64,000 nt of DNA from JAWKWH01 sp965204295. Lineage in GTDB: Bacteria > Pseudomonadota > Alphaproteobacteria > Rhizobiales > Rhizobiaceae. This document shows, piece by piece, positions 16,639-26,108 of this stretch. The translations under genes were made by a program, and so were the position numbers. Location of the stretch: contig OZ241973.1 in NCBI GenBank assembly GCA_965204295.1, positions 2,852,001 to 2,916,000 of the forward strand, in the 5' to 3' direction. Position 1 is the first letter of the stretch. Every line of letters starts with the position of its first letter. Below the pieces are notes generated by a model. It made no database searches, was not told the DNA's origin, and saw only the letters and a program-made list of their open reading frames with translations.

Positions 16639-17780
16639 GAGAACGTCTTCCGCGGGTCGAAGGCGTCCCGTGTCGCTTCTCCGATAAAGATCAGCAGCGA
16701 CAACATGAGCGAAATGACGAAAAATCCGGTCAGGCCGAGCCATGGAGAACGCAGATTGTTTTGCCCCTGTTTGAGCAGTTCGCCCAGCGAGGCGGACCCC
16801 GGCGGCAATCCGAATCCGAGGAAATCAAGCGAGGTCAGCGTCGTGATCGAGCCGTTCAGGATGAACGGAAGGAAGGTCAGCGTCGCAACCATCGCATTCG
16901 GCAACAGGTGGCGGTAGATAATCGTCCGGTTCGGAACGCCCAGCGCCCGGGCGGCGTTGACATATTCGAAATTCCGGGCCCGCAGGAACTCCGCCCGCAC
17001 CACGCCGACAAAGGCGACCCAGGAAAACAGCAGCATGATGCCGAGCAGGATCCAGAATCCGGGCGGCAGCACCGCGGCGATGATCAGCAGGAGGTAGAGC
17101 ACCGGTATGGCCGACCAGATTTCGATGAACCGCTGGAAGATCAGATCGGTCCAGCCGCCGAAATAACCCTGTATGGCGCCGGCCGACACGCCGATGACGG
17201 CGGAAAACAAGGTCAGAATCAGCCCGAAAAGAACGGATATGCGGAAACCGTAAATAACGCGGGCCAGAACGTCGCGGGTCTGATCGTCCGTTCCGAGCCA
17301 GTTCCAGTTTCCCGGCGTGCAATTCGGATCGTCCGCGCCGGCGTCGTAATTCCCGCAGCGATCCTCGATCGAGTACAGCCAGGAAGGTTTGGCCGGCGCC
17401 GGTTCGGGAATGTCGTTGTTGACCGTGCGGTGCGAATAGCGGATGGGCGGCCAGATCATCCACCCATTGGCCTCGATCTCCTCCTGAATCACCGGGTCGC
17501 GGTAATCCGTCACGGCGAGAAAACCGCCGAATTTCTCTTCCGGATAGTCGACCATGACCGGAAACAGCAATTCACCCCGGTAAGAGGCCAGAACCGGCTT
17601 GTCATTGGCGATGAATTCGGAAAACAGCGACAACGCGAACAGGACGAGGAAAATCCACAGGGACCGGCGGCCGCGCCGGTTGGCCTTGAAATTCCGCCAG
17701 CGCCGCCGGTTCAGCGGCGATATCCATGGGCGTCTCGTTCGAACCGGAATCGTCGATGCCGCGCCGGACATTTCAGACAT
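16635..17780 (-). CDS. yejE: Peptide ABC transporter permease YejE
   Basis: The 381-residue inner-membrane protein has a positively charged N-terminus (PLNRRRWRNFKANRRGRRSL), one early membrane segment and a large periplasmic loop characteristic of YejE (EEKFGGFLAVTDYRDPVIQE and SIEDRCGNYDAGADDPNCTP). The remaining segments follow, with the permease EAA-type loop NAARALGVPNRTIIYRHLLP. It ends DAFDPRKTFS, as family members do. The length is usual. It overlaps yejB by eight bases and yejF by four, so the three are translated as a coupled block. Confidence 0.93.
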   Translation of the reverse strand: MSEMSGAASTIPVRTRRPWISPLNRRRWRNFKANRRGRRSLWIFLVLFALSLFSEFIANDKPVLASYRGELLFPVMVDYPEEKFGGFLAVTDYRDPVIQEEIEANGWMIWPPIRYSHRTVNNDIPEPAPAKPSWLYSIEDRCGNYDAGADDPNCTPGNWNWLGTDDQTRDVLARVIYGFRISVLFGLILTLFSAVIGVSAGAIQGYFGGWTDLIFQRFIEIWSAIPVLYLLLIIAAVLPPGFWILLGIMLLFSWVAFVGVVRAEFLRARNFEYVNAARALGVPNRTIIYRHLLPNAMVATLTFLPFILNGSITTLTSLDFLGFGLPPGSASLGELLKQGQNNLRSPWLGLTGFFVISLMLSLLIFIGEATRDAFDPRKTFS

Positions 17781-18879
17781 CCCTCCGCTCGAAATCGATA
17801 CGCGGATCGATCAGGGTGTATGCGAGATCGGAGATCAGCGTAATGCACAATCCCAACAGGGAAAATATGTAGAGATTGGCGAAAACGACCGGGTAATCGC
17901 GATCGAGGATCGATTTGAAACCGAGAAGGCCCAACCCGTCCAGCGAGAATATGTTCTCGATCAGCAGCGAACCGGTGAAGAAGGCTGAAATGAACGCGCC
18001 GGGAAATCCGGCGATCACGATGAGCATCGCGTTGCGGAACACGTGGCCGTACAGCACCTGGCGCTCGGTCAGTCCCTTGGATCGGGCCGTCATCACATAT
18101 TGCTTGCGGATTTCGTCGAGGAACGAGTTTTTTGTCAGCAGCGTCGTCGTCGCGAACGCCGCGAGGACCATCGCCGTCAGCGGCAGGGTCAAATGCCAGA
18201 AATAATCGACGATCTTCTCCCAAAGCGGCAATTCGGAGAAGTTTTCCGATGTCAGCCCGCGCAGCGGGAAGATGTCATAGAAGGAACCTCCCGCGAACAG
18301 GACCATCAACAGGATGGCGAACAGGAATCCCGGAATTGCATACGCGACGATCACGATTCCGCTGGTCCAGATATCGAAAGCCGCCCCGTCCGTCACGGCC
18401 TTGCGGATGCCCAGCGGAATGGAAATCGCGTAGGAAAGAAAGGTGATCCAGAGGCCCAGTGAAATCGACACGGGCATTTTTTCCAGAATCAGTTCCAAAA
18501 CGCCGATATCGCGGAAGTAACTCTCGCCGAAATCGAACCGGGAATAATCCCGGAGCATTTTGAAAAACCGTTCCAGCGGCGGTTTGTCGAAACCGAACTG
18601 TTTTTCAAGCTGAGCGATGAATTCCGGGTCGAGTCCCTGCGCGCCGCGATATTTCGATGAGCCTTCGCCGCCGCCGTCAAGACCCCGATCCTGACCGCCG
18701 AATTCATTGCCGCCACCCGAAAGACGGTCTCCGGAGCCGCCGCCCTGACCGGTGATCTCGGCGATGACCTGTTCCACCGGTCCGCCCGGCGCGAACTGGA
18801 TGACGGCAAAGGAGACCGCCATGATCCCGAACAGCGTCGGGATCATCAACAACAGGCGCCGTAAAACATAGGCGCCCAT
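17773..18879 (-). CDS. yejB: Peptide ABC transporter permease YejB
   Basis: The 368-residue permease begins MGAYVLRRLLLMIPTLFGIM, the standard opening of DppB/YejB proteins. A soluble loop rich in glycine (GQGGGSGDRLSGGGNEFGGQ, about residues 45-64) is typical of YejB. Five further membrane segments follow, with the coupling loop TARSKGLTERQVLYGHVFRN. It forms the channel with YejE. A 27-base gap separates it from the second binding-protein gene upstream. Confidence 0.93.
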   Translation of the reverse strand: MGAYVLRRLLLMIPTLFGIMAVSFAVIQFAPGGPVEQVIAEITGQGGGSGDRLSGGGNEFGGQDRGLDGGGEGSSKYRGAQGLDPEFIAQLEKQFGFDKPPLERFFKMLRDYSRFDFGESYFRDIGVLELILEKMPVSISLGLWITFLSYAISIPLGIRKAVTDGAAFDIWTSGIVIVAYAIPGFLFAILLMVLFAGGSFYDIFPLRGLTSENFSELPLWEKIVDYFWHLTLPLTAMVLAAFATTTLLTKNSFLDEIRKQYVMTARSKGLTERQVLYGHVFRNAMLIVIAGFPGAFISAFFTGSLLIENIFSLDGLGLLGFKSILDRDYPVVFANLYIFSLLGLCITLISDLAYTLIDPRIDFERRDV

Positions 18880-18906
18880 TATCCGCCGTTCCCCGAGCGG
18901 TAGGCG

Positions 18907-20781
18907 TTATGCCCTGCCAATCGACCTTGCCTTCGCTTCGTCGTGCCACCAAAGCGTCTCGACCGGAAAGCCGAAGTCGGGCTTGGGTTCGGAAAATCCG
19001 AACATGTCCCAATAGGCCGCGCGGTGATTCGCCGAGTGCCAGTTTGGAATCCAGTCCATCCGGGCGCGCAAGACCCTGTCAAGCGCGCGCATTGTCGTGG
19101 TCAGAACATCGCGGTCTTCCGCCCGCCCGATCAGATCGAGAAGCGCATCGATTGCCGGGTCCGCGGTTCCCGGCAGATTGCGCGATCCCGGCAGATCGGC
19201 CGCTTTCGAGTGAAAGTATTGCTGCATCTGGTCTTTTGTCGGCGTCGCGCTGAAGGAAGCGGCGATACCGACCATGTCAAAGTCAAAATCCCTCAGTCGC
19301 GATTGATACTGGGCGGCGTCGACCAGACGAATGGAGGCGTCGATGCCGATTGCCCGCATGTTTTCGACAAAAGGCGTGTTCACGCGCACGAAGACCGGCG
19401 CATTGACCATGATCTCGAGTTCGAGGGCGCCGCCGGCGTCGCGGAACATCCCGTTTTCCCGCTTCCACCCCGCTTCGCGCAACAGTTTGACCGCCCGGCC
19501 CAGCAATTTTCGATCGCGGCCCGAACCGTCGCTCACGGGCAAAGCGATCGCCGTGCCGAAGGCCTCCGGCGGAACATTGCCCGGAAGGCTGTCCAACAGG
19601 TCGCGCTCCTCGGCGGATGGCGGGCCTTCGGCCCGGTAGGGCGAACGTTCAAACAGCGATTGCGAACGCTTGTATGATCCGTGAAACATGTTTCGGCGCG
19701 TCCATTCGAAGTCGAAGCAGAGATTGATCGCTTCACGCACGCGCCGGTCGGTAAAGCGCTTTCTTCGCGTATTGACCGCCCATGCCTGCATTGACGGGCG
19801 CAACTCGCCATCGAATTCCCGTTTGATCACTTTCCCTTCGTTCAGCGCGGGAAAATCATATTCCGTGGCCCAGGTCTTGGAAACGAATTCCTGCCGGTAA
19901 AATACGTCGCCTTTCTTGAACGCCTCGAAGCCGGCCTGCCGGTCGCGATAGAAATCGATCCGAATCCTGGCGAAGTTGCCCAGGCCCTTGTTGACGGCCA
20001 GTCCGCGGCCCCAATAATCGGCGACTCTGTCATACTCGATCGACAGGCCGGGCGAGATCCTGCCGACATTATATCCTCCCGAACCGAGTGGCGCGCGCAT
20101 TTCGGAACTGTCGAACGGGTGTTTCGCGAAATGGGCTTTCGACACAATCGGGAACTGCGCGATCGTCAGTATCAGCCGATCGGACTGCCTGCCGGAAAAT
20201 GTCAGTCTTACGGTCGATTCATCCATCGCGGTCGCCGCTTCCAGTTCCGTTAGCGGCAGCAGCAGGCCGGGATGCCCCTTCTCCCTGAACAATTCATAGG
20301 TGAAAGCGACATCTTCGGCGGTCAGCCTCGAATTGTCGTGAAACCGCGCGCCCGGGCGCAGATGGAATGTAAACGCATTCCGGCGGTCGGAAATTTCCAC
20401 GCTCTCGGCCAGTAATCCGTAAACCGCATCCGGTTCATCCAGCGCCCGCACCATCAGGCTGTCAAAACACAGTTCCATGCGCGGTGGAGCGTCACCCTTG
20501 GCGACGAACATGTTCAATGTGTTGAACGTCATGACATTCTGGTTGAAGAGCCAGTTGGGCGGCGAAAAATTGAACGCGCCGCCGGTGGGCGCATCCGGGT
20601 TGGCGTAGCCGAAATGGGTGAAATCGGCCGGGTATTTCAGATCGCCGAATGCCGACAGTCCGTGAAGCCGGGTTCCTGTCGGGCTCGCGGCGAAACCCCG
20701 TCCGCCAAACAGGGCGAACGACGCGGATGCAACGGCTCCCGCGACAATATCGCGTCTGGAGAATCCCGCCGCTCCGGTCAA
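18907..20781 (-). CDS. yejA: Extracellular solute-binding protein, YejA paralogue (Tat-exported)
   Basis: The 624-residue family 5 (peptide/nickel) binding protein has a twin-arginine signal, FSRRDIVAGAVASASFALFG, ending near GRGFAASP. The family start is LKYPADFTHFGYANPDAPTG, with GGAFNFSPPN after it. It delivers peptides to YejBE from the periplasm. It overlaps the preceding paralogue by four bases (ATGA). The genome thus encodes two receptors for one importer, the arrangement called yejA1/yejA2 in rhizobia. The presence of a Tat signal here, against a Sec-type signal in the other copy, suggests different folding or cofactor needs. Confidence 0.9.
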   Translation of the reverse strand: MTGAAGFSRRDIVAGAVASASFALFGGRGFAASPTGTRLHGLSAFGDLKYPADFTHFGYANPDAPTGGAFNFSPPNWLFNQNVMTFNTLNMFVAKGDAPPRMELCFDSLMVRALDEPDAVYGLLAESVEISDRRNAFTFHLRPGARFHDNSRLTAEDVAFTYELFREKGHPGLLLPLTELEAATAMDESTVRLTFSGRQSDRLILTIAQFPIVSKAHFAKHPFDSSEMRAPLGSGGYNVGRISPGLSIEYDRVADYWGRGLAVNKGLGNFARIRIDFYRDRQAGFEAFKKGDVFYRQEFVSKTWATEYDFPALNEGKVIKREFDGELRPSMQAWAVNTRRKRFTDRRVREAINLCFDFEWTRRNMFHGSYKRSQSLFERSPYRAEGPPSAEERDLLDSLPGNVPPEAFGTAIALPVSDGSGRDRKLLGRAVKLLREAGWKRENGMFRDAGGALELEIMVNAPVFVRVNTPFVENMRAIGIDASIRLVDAAQYQSRLRDFDFDMVGIAASFSATPTKDQMQQYFHSKAADLPGSRNLPGTADPAIDALLDLIGRAEDRDVLTTTMRALDRVLRARMDWIPNWHSANHRAAYWDMFGFSEPKPDFGFPVETLWWHDEAKARSIGRA

Positions 20782-22652
20782 TTTTCCCGCCCTGTTTCTT
20801 TTTCCAGGGCCGCGGCCTTTTCAGCGTCGATCCACCACGAATCGATGTCGACGCCGATATAGGCCGGATGTCGTTCCGGCAAGCCGAACTTGTTCCACCA
20901 GGCCAGCCAGATGTCAGGGTTATACCATTGAGGAATAACATAAAAATTCCACAGCAGCACACGATCCAGAGCCCGCGTGGTCGCTACAAGTTCATCGCGG
21001 TCCCCGGCGAAGATCACCTTTTCGATCAGTTCGTCGACGATCGGGTCCCTGACGCCCATCAGGTTGCGGGATCCGGCGGCGTCCGCCGCCGCGGAACTCC
21101 AAAAATCACGTTGCTCGTTACCCGGCGACAAGGACTGCGCAAAATTTCCCGAAACGATTTCGAACTCGAATGTGCGCACCCGGTTGATGTACTGGTTGGA
21201 ATCGATAATGCGGACCGACGCATCGACCCCGAGCTTCTTCAACTGTTCGATATAGGGCGCGGAAATCCGCGAGTCGGTCGGGTCGTTACCGAGGATTTCG
21301 ATTGCGAAAGGCTTGCCGTCCGCGCCGACGAGCCGTGAACCTTTTCGCGTGTACCCGGCTTCCTTCAACAGTTTGAAGGCGCGCGCCAAATGTTTGCGGT
21401 CGGCGCGATTGTCGCCCGTATAGACCGGAAGCTCAAACGGCCTTTCGAAAACCTCGTCGGGAATCCGTCCCCGGTACGGCTCCAGAATCTGCAATTCCCG
21501 TCCCTGCGGAAGACCGCCGGAAGCCAGTTCGCCGCCCTCGAAGTAGCTTTTTGTGCGAGCGTAAAGACCGAAGAACTGGGTCCGGTTCATGCTCTCGAAA
21601 TCAAAAGCCCATGTGAGCGCCTCGCGCACGCGGCGGTCCTTGAATTTCTCCAGCCGCGTGTTCATGACAAAGGCCTGCATGGGTTGTCCCGAGCCGACCG
21701 GAAACTCGCCGCGAACGACATCCCCGGCTCTGAATGCCGGGAAATCGTACTCCTGCGCCCACCGCCGGGACGTGTTTTCCGCTCGATAATCGTCCAGCCC
21801 GCCCTTGGTGAAACCCTGCCAGGCCGCGTTCCGGTCGAGAAAGTAGGTGTATCGGCGCAAATCGAAATTCTCGCGTCCGATCTTCACCGGCAGATCCTTC
21901 GCCCAATAGTCTTTCACCCGCTCCCAGACGATTTCATCGCCCGGTTTGAAACTCTCGATCCGATAGGGGCCGGAGCCGAGCGGCGGTTCAAGTGTCGGCG
22001 ATGTGACATCCCGTTTTTCGCCGTCGGGACCGGCGCCTTCCCACCAGTGTCTGGGCAGAACGGGCATGTCTCCCATAATATGCGGCAATTCGCGATTGTT
22101 TTTCTGATCGAAGCGGAATTCGACTTCGCGCTCCGACAGCGCCACTGCCTCGGTCACGTTGAGAAAATACCGGTTATAGAGCGGATGACCGGACTTGAGC
22201 GCATCGAATGACCAGACGACATCTTCCGCGGTCACCGGATGTCCGTCATGAAACCGGGCTCTCGCGTCGATCCGGTACGTCGCCGATGAGTAGTCGTCGG
22301 GAAATTTGAACGCTTCGGCGATCAGCGGGTAACTCGTTCCCGGCTCTTCGACCGACTGCGCCATTAAAGTGTCGTAGAGAAGCCCGCCCGTGAACGCCGT
22401 CAGTCCCGCCGCGGGCGTGCCGCGCACGATAAACGGGTTGAAACTGTCGAACGCGCCGATAGCGATCAGGTTGAGGACACCGCCCTTTGGCGCGTCGGGA
22501 TTGACATGATCGTAACGCTCGAATTTTTCTTCATATTTCGATTTCCCGATCAGGGAGGAAATCGTTCGCCATTCATCGGCGGATGCCGGACCCGGTCCGG
22601 GAACGGTCAGAAGCATAAGCGCGAAGGTCGATAGCTTGTGAGTCAGGGTCAA
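20778..22652 (-). CDS. yejA: Extracellular solute-binding protein, YejA paralogue (Sec-type signal)
   Basis: I start at TTG 22650-22652, nine bases after GGAG, because it places a signal peptide (LTLTHKLSTFALMLLTVPGP then GPASADEW) at the N-terminus. The frame stays open upstream to 22736, but that adds 28 charged residues and also lacks an ATG. The product is a family 5 binding protein with SKYEEKFERYDHVNPDAPKG, GALNL-type continuation GGVLNLIAIGAFDSFNPFIV, and VTAEDVVWSFDALKSG, the standard peptide-receptor segments. It is the first gene of the yej operon; about 160 bases upstream to the cytochrome gene hold its promoter. Confidence 0.88.
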   Translation of the reverse strand: MTLTHKLSTFALMLLTVPGPGPASADEWRTISSLIGKSKYEEKFERYDHVNPDAPKGGVLNLIAIGAFDSFNPFIVRGTPAAGLTAFTGGLLYDTLMAQSVEEPGTSYPLIAEAFKFPDDYSSATYRIDARARFHDGHPVTAEDVVWSFDALKSGHPLYNRYFLNVTEAVALSEREVEFRFDQKNNRELPHIMGDMPVLPRHWWEGAGPDGEKRDVTSPTLEPPLGSGPYRIESFKPGDEIVWERVKDYWAKDLPVKIGRENFDLRRYTYFLDRNAAWQGFTKGGLDDYRAENTSRRWAQEYDFPAFRAGDVVRGEFPVGSGQPMQAFVMNTRLEKFKDRRVREALTWAFDFESMNRTQFFGLYARTKSYFEGGELASGGLPQGRELQILEPYRGRIPDEVFERPFELPVYTGDNRADRKHLARAFKLLKEAGYTRKGSRLVGADGKPFAIEILGNDPTDSRISAPYIEQLKKLGVDASVRIIDSNQYINRVRTFEFEIVSGNFAQSLSPGNEQRDFWSSAAADAAGSRNLMGVRDPIVDELIEKVIFAGDRDELVATTRALDRVLLWNFYVIPQWYNPDIWLAWWNKFGLPERHPAYIGVDIDSWWIDAEKAAALEKETGREN

Positions 22653-22813
22653 CCCGGATGTCTCCAGATACGATTTCCGGCGGTTTTCGTCCTTTGATGG
22701 CCGATTGGCGGCAGCGATAATGCGAATGCGGGCCAAAACATGGCGAAATCGCCGGTGCGGCGCGGAAAACCGGGCGTTACGCCCTGTCTATCCAATCAAA
22801 TGTCGTAAGGTGT

Positions 22814-23392
22814 CTACTCCGCCGCCGCCGAATCGTCCGAACCGGCTTCGGGAAGCGGCGCCGGATTGTCGGAATGCGTACGCAGATACGCTATGACATT
22901 TGCGCGGTCGCCTTCTTTCTTCAGACCGGCAAAGCCCATCGAGGTGCCCTTGACGTATTTCCTCGGCGCCAGCAGAAACCGGCTGAGTTTCTCATAGTCC
23001 CAGACGACGGAACCGCCATCGGCGAACTCCTTTATCGCCGCCGAATAGGAAAATCCGCCATGGCCGGCCACCGGCCGGTTCACGATATCCCAAAGGTTGG
23101 GTCCGACCTTGTTGACCCCGTCATTGTCGACAGTATGGCAGGCCGCGCATTTCTTGAACACGGACTGTCCCTTGCCGGCATCCGCGGAAGCGAGCATCGG
23201 TCCGATCGGGGCCGGGCCTTCCGGTTCGCCGCCGCCATCGCCTTCCCTGGCTTCGGCCGCTTCGATGATGAATCCGGGTTTTTCGGGCGGGTGATCCTCA
23301 AAAATCGCATCGGACACGATCGAAACCGTGAACACGATGAACACCGTTCCGAGCAGCGCGCCAATGATCTTGTTAAGTTCAAATGAGTCCAT
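22814..23392 (-). CDS. cycM: Membrane-anchored cytochrome c550 (CycM type)
   Basis: I choose the ATG at 23390-23392 (MDSFELNKIIGALLGTVFIV) because GGAG lies five bases upstream and this is the usual CycM start; the frame stays open 68 codons further without sense. The 192-residue protein has one N-terminal uncleaved membrane anchor (about 8-30) and a periplasmic class I cytochrome c domain. The haem motif is CAACHT and the methionine ligand is in KGTSMGFAGLKK. CycM shuttles electrons from the bc1 complex to aa3 oxidase. It is divergent from kdsB-pheA, a synteny known in several Hyphomicrobiales. Confidence 0.9.
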   Translation of the reverse strand: MDSFELNKIIGALLGTVFIVFTVSIVSDAIFEDHPPEKPGFIIEAAEAREGDGGGEPEGPAPIGPMLASADAGKGQSVFKKCAACHTVDNDGVNKVGPNLWDIVNRPVAGHGGFSYSAAIKEFADGGSVVWDYEKLSRFLLAPRKYVKGTSMGFAGLKKEGDRANVIAYLRTHSDNPAPLPEAGSDDSAAAE

Positions 23393-23589
23393 GAACTCCA
23401 AAACTCCCGATCGACTTGCCGTTTCGGCGCCGCGGACGCAATCGGCGGGCCCAACCGCCGACATGCCGCGACTTCCGAAATTTGCGCGGAAACTAGGTCT
23501 TTTGCTCCACCGTTGCAACCAGTATAAGGGCGGTTTCAATTGAGACCTTTTGCCGCCGTCGGCCGGGAGATTTCGGGGCGGATGCCGCA

Positions 23590-24339
23590 GTGACACCGAT
23601 CGTTCTCATTCCCGCGCGAATGGCGTCGACAAGGCTGCCGGGAAAGCCTCTGGCGGATATCGCCGGCATGCCGATGGTCGTTCAAGTCGCTCGTCGCGCC
23701 AGGGAAAGCGCGGTGGGCGTCGTCGTCGTCGCAACCGATTCGCGCGAAATCGCCCGGGCCGTTCGCGATGGCGGCTTCGAGGCGGTGATGACCCGCGCCG
23801 ATCACCGGTCCGGCTCGGACAGGATATTCGAGGCCCTGCAAACGATCGACCCGGAGGGGAAATTCGACACGATCGTCAACCTGCAAGGCGACCTTCCAAC
23901 GATCGAGCCGGACTTTATCCGCGCGTCGCTCCCGCCATTGTCGGACGAGGAGGCGGATATCGCGACACTGGGCGTCGAAATCGCCGACGAGGCCGAGAAG
24001 ACCGACCCGAATGTCGTGAAAATGGTCGGATCGCCGCCGAGCGAGGGAAAATTTCGGGCATTGTACTTCACCCGCGCCACGGCGCCCTGGGGGGAAGGGC
24101 CGCTCTATCGTCACATCGGACTATACGCCTATCGCCGCCGTGCGCTTGAGCGATTCGTCGCCCTTGAACCGTCGGCGCTTGAGCGACGCGAGAAGCTGGA
24201 GCAGTTGCGGGCGCTCGAGGCGGGCATGCGCATCGATGTCGCGATTGTTGACGCCGCCGCCCCGGGCGTGGATACACCGCAGGACCTTGATCGCGCGCGC
24301 CGGTCGATGGCGGCGGGGAAGCAAACGGAATACCGATGA
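23590..24339 (+). CDS. kdsB: 3-deoxy-manno-octulosonate cytidylyltransferase
   Basis: The 249-residue CMP-Kdo synthetase starts at GTG (23590), giving MTPIVLIPARMASTRLPGKP, the nucleotide-binding loop that fixes the start. Other family blocks are VVATDSREIA, TRADHRSGSDRIFEAL, VNLQGDLPTIEP and the sugar-binding HIGLYAYRRRALERF. It activates Kdo with CTP for lipopolysaccharide inner-core synthesis in the cytoplasm. The length is normal. Its stop is one base from the pheA start, so both genes are in one transcript. Confidence 0.93.
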   Translation: MTPIVLIPARMASTRLPGKPLADIAGMPMVVQVARRARESAVGVVVVATDSREIARAVRDGGFEAVMTRADHRSGSDRIFEALQTIDPEGKFDTIVNLQGDLPTIEPDFIRASLPPLSDEEADIATLGVEIADEAEKTDPNVVKMVGSPPSEGKFRALYFTRATAPWGEGPLYRHIGLYAYRRRALERFVALEPSALERREKLEQLRALEAGMRIDVAIVDAAAPGVDTPQDLDRARRSMAAGKQTEYR

Positions 24340-24340
24340 C

Positions 24341-25210
24341 ATGGCCTATCGAAGCAACAGAATAGCCTTCCAGGGAGAGCCGGGCGCAAATTCCGACACC
24401 GCCTGCCGCGATGTGTATCCCGACATGGATCCGCTGGCTTGCGCGACGTTTGAAGACGCGTTCGTCGCGGTGGAGACCGGCAAGGCCGAACTGGCGATGA
24501 TTCCGATCGAGAACACGATCGCCGGGCGCGTCGCCGACATTCATCACCTGCTGCCGAATTCGAACCTGCACATCGTCGGCGAGTATTTCCTGCCGATTCA
24601 TTTTCATGTCATGGCCGTACCGGGCACGAAACTGGCCGACATCAAGACCGTGCACAGTCACGTTCACGCACTTGGCCAGTGTCGCAACATCATCCGCAAC
24701 AACGGCTGGCAGACCGTTGTGGCCGGCGACACCGCGGGAGCCGCCCGTGTGGTGGCGGGACTGCGGGACGGGGCCGCGGCGTCGCTTTCGCCATGCCTCG
24801 CCGCGGAGCTTTACGAACTCGATATCCTCGCCGAGAATGTCGAGGATGCCGACGACAATGTGACCCGGTTCGCCATCCTGTCCAAACAGGAAACGCGGAC
24901 GCCGCGCGCATCCTCCTCCGATCTGGTCATGACGACGTTCATTTTCCGGGTGCGCAACATTCCCGCGGCGCTCTACAAGGCGCTTGGAGGGTTTGCGACA
25001 ACCGGCATCAACATGACCAAGCTGGAAAGCTACCAGACCGGGGGAAAGTTTTTCGCAACCCTGTTTTACGCCGACATCGAAGGCCATCCGGATGACGGCA
25101 ATGTGCGTCTGGCGTTTGAGGAACTGTCCTTCTTCTCCCGCGACATGCGCATTCTCGGCGTCTATCCCGCGCATGAATTCCGCGCGACCCAGGCGGAGGA
25201 TGTGGAATAG
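24341..25210 (+). CDS. pheA: Prephenate dehydratase
   Basis: The 289-residue enzyme opens MAYRSNRIAFQGEPGANSDT (ATG at 24341). The catalytic domain has ELAMIPIENTIAGRVADIHH and the conserved threonine-arginine-phenylalanine motif in NVTRFAILSKQE. The C-terminal ACT domain (about 195-280) reads RVRNIPAALYKALGGFATTG and MTKLESYQTGGKFF, the allosteric phenylalanine site. It converts prephenate to phenylpyruvate in phenylalanine synthesis. It follows kdsB by one base and is convergent with the EI24-type gene, two bases away. Confidence 0.93.
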   Translation: MAYRSNRIAFQGEPGANSDTACRDVYPDMDPLACATFEDAFVAVETGKAELAMIPIENTIAGRVADIHHLLPNSNLHIVGEYFLPIHFHVMAVPGTKLADIKTVHSHVHALGQCRNIIRNNGWQTVVAGDTAGAARVVAGLRDGAAASLSPCLAAELYELDILAENVEDADDNVTRFAILSKQETRTPRASSSDLVMTTFIFRVRNIPAALYKALGGFATTGINMTKLESYQTGGKFFATLFYADIEGHPDDGNVRLAFEELSFFSRDMRILGVYPAHEFRATQAEDVE

Positions 25211-25212
25211 GA

Positions 25213-25944
25213 TCACCGGCCCGGCGGTTTGTCTTCGCTCCCGCCCGCGAACCCGGGATCGCGGGAGGAAATCGTCTTGTGCAGATGCACCATCATCGCC
25301 GCCGCGAACAGCGGCGTGGCCAGATTGAGTATCGGCACCGAAAGGAAGGCGGCGATGATCAGCCCCGCCAGGAACACCGTTCCGGCATTCCTGCGGCGCA
25401 ACAGTTTCGCCTCGTTCTCCGAACGAAAACGCATCGCCGCGAACTCGAAGGATTCGCGCCCTATCAGATAGCCGTTTACGAGGAAGAACGCGGCGATATT
25501 GATCCCCGGAATCAGCAACAGCAACAACGCCGCCAGATTGCCGACCACGATAACGCCGGAATATTTGAGCGCCAGGACGAGCGAACGCACCGGCGGCGTC
25601 GCCATGCCGGGAGGATCATTCGGAAAATCCCGCCGTTCCACGGTCTCCGCGATATCGTCCAGAAACAGTCCCGCGACGATTGCGGTGAACGGCGCGACCA
25701 GCGGCGCGAGCGCCAACGCCAGGCCAAGCCCCGCCACGACCGCGCCCGGCCGGCCGACCCATTCGGGTAAACCGGGTAGAAGCGCAGCGATCCACGGCCG
25801 GGCGAATGCCGCAAAAAGCTCTTTCACGCCGAACCAGAGTCCGGCGAGCATGAGAAACGTCAATCCGATTGTCTTGAGCAGAACCGAGCGGAATTCCGGC
25901 GTCGGCAACCGCGCGAGCGCGGCCCGGGCGGCGGCGATGATCAT
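25213..25944 (-). CDS. EI24/CysZ-type integral membrane protein
   Basis: I use the ATG at 25942-25944 (MIIAAARAALARLPTPEFRS), which has AAAGGA six bases upstream. The 243-residue protein has about four to six long hydrophobic stretches (TIGLTFLMLAGLWFGVKELF, GAVVAGLGLALALAPLVAPF, SGVIVVGNLAALLLLLIPGI, AGLIIAAFLSVPILNLATPL). It also has the family pattern NGYLIGRESFEFAAMRFRSE. EI24-domain proteins include CysZ, a sulfate-uptake protein; many alphaproteobacterial members are simply called sulfate transporter family, so the substrate here is uncertain. It is divergent from the PfkB kinase gene. Confidence 0.8.
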   Translation of the reverse strand: MIIAAARAALARLPTPEFRSVLLKTIGLTFLMLAGLWFGVKELFAAFARPWIAALLPGLPEWVGRPGAVVAGLGLALALAPLVAPFTAIVAGLFLDDIAETVERRDFPNDPPGMATPPVRSLVLALKYSGVIVVGNLAALLLLLIPGINIAAFFLVNGYLIGRESFEFAAMRFRSENEAKLLRRRNAGTVFLAGLIIAAFLSVPILNLATPLFAAAMMVHLHKTISSRDPGFAGGSEDKPPGR

Positions 25945-26108
25945 GGATGTCCTTTCGGTCCGGTCGCGGAGCGTTCCGAAACCGAGATAGGCGGCCGACC
26001 GGCCGCTTACAAGGATGTCAGGTCTTTGCAATTCGAAGCCGATGCACTAAAAACCGCGCCGGTAACCCGCTTCCAGATACCGCCTCCCGACAATCCGGAG
26101 TTCTCCCC

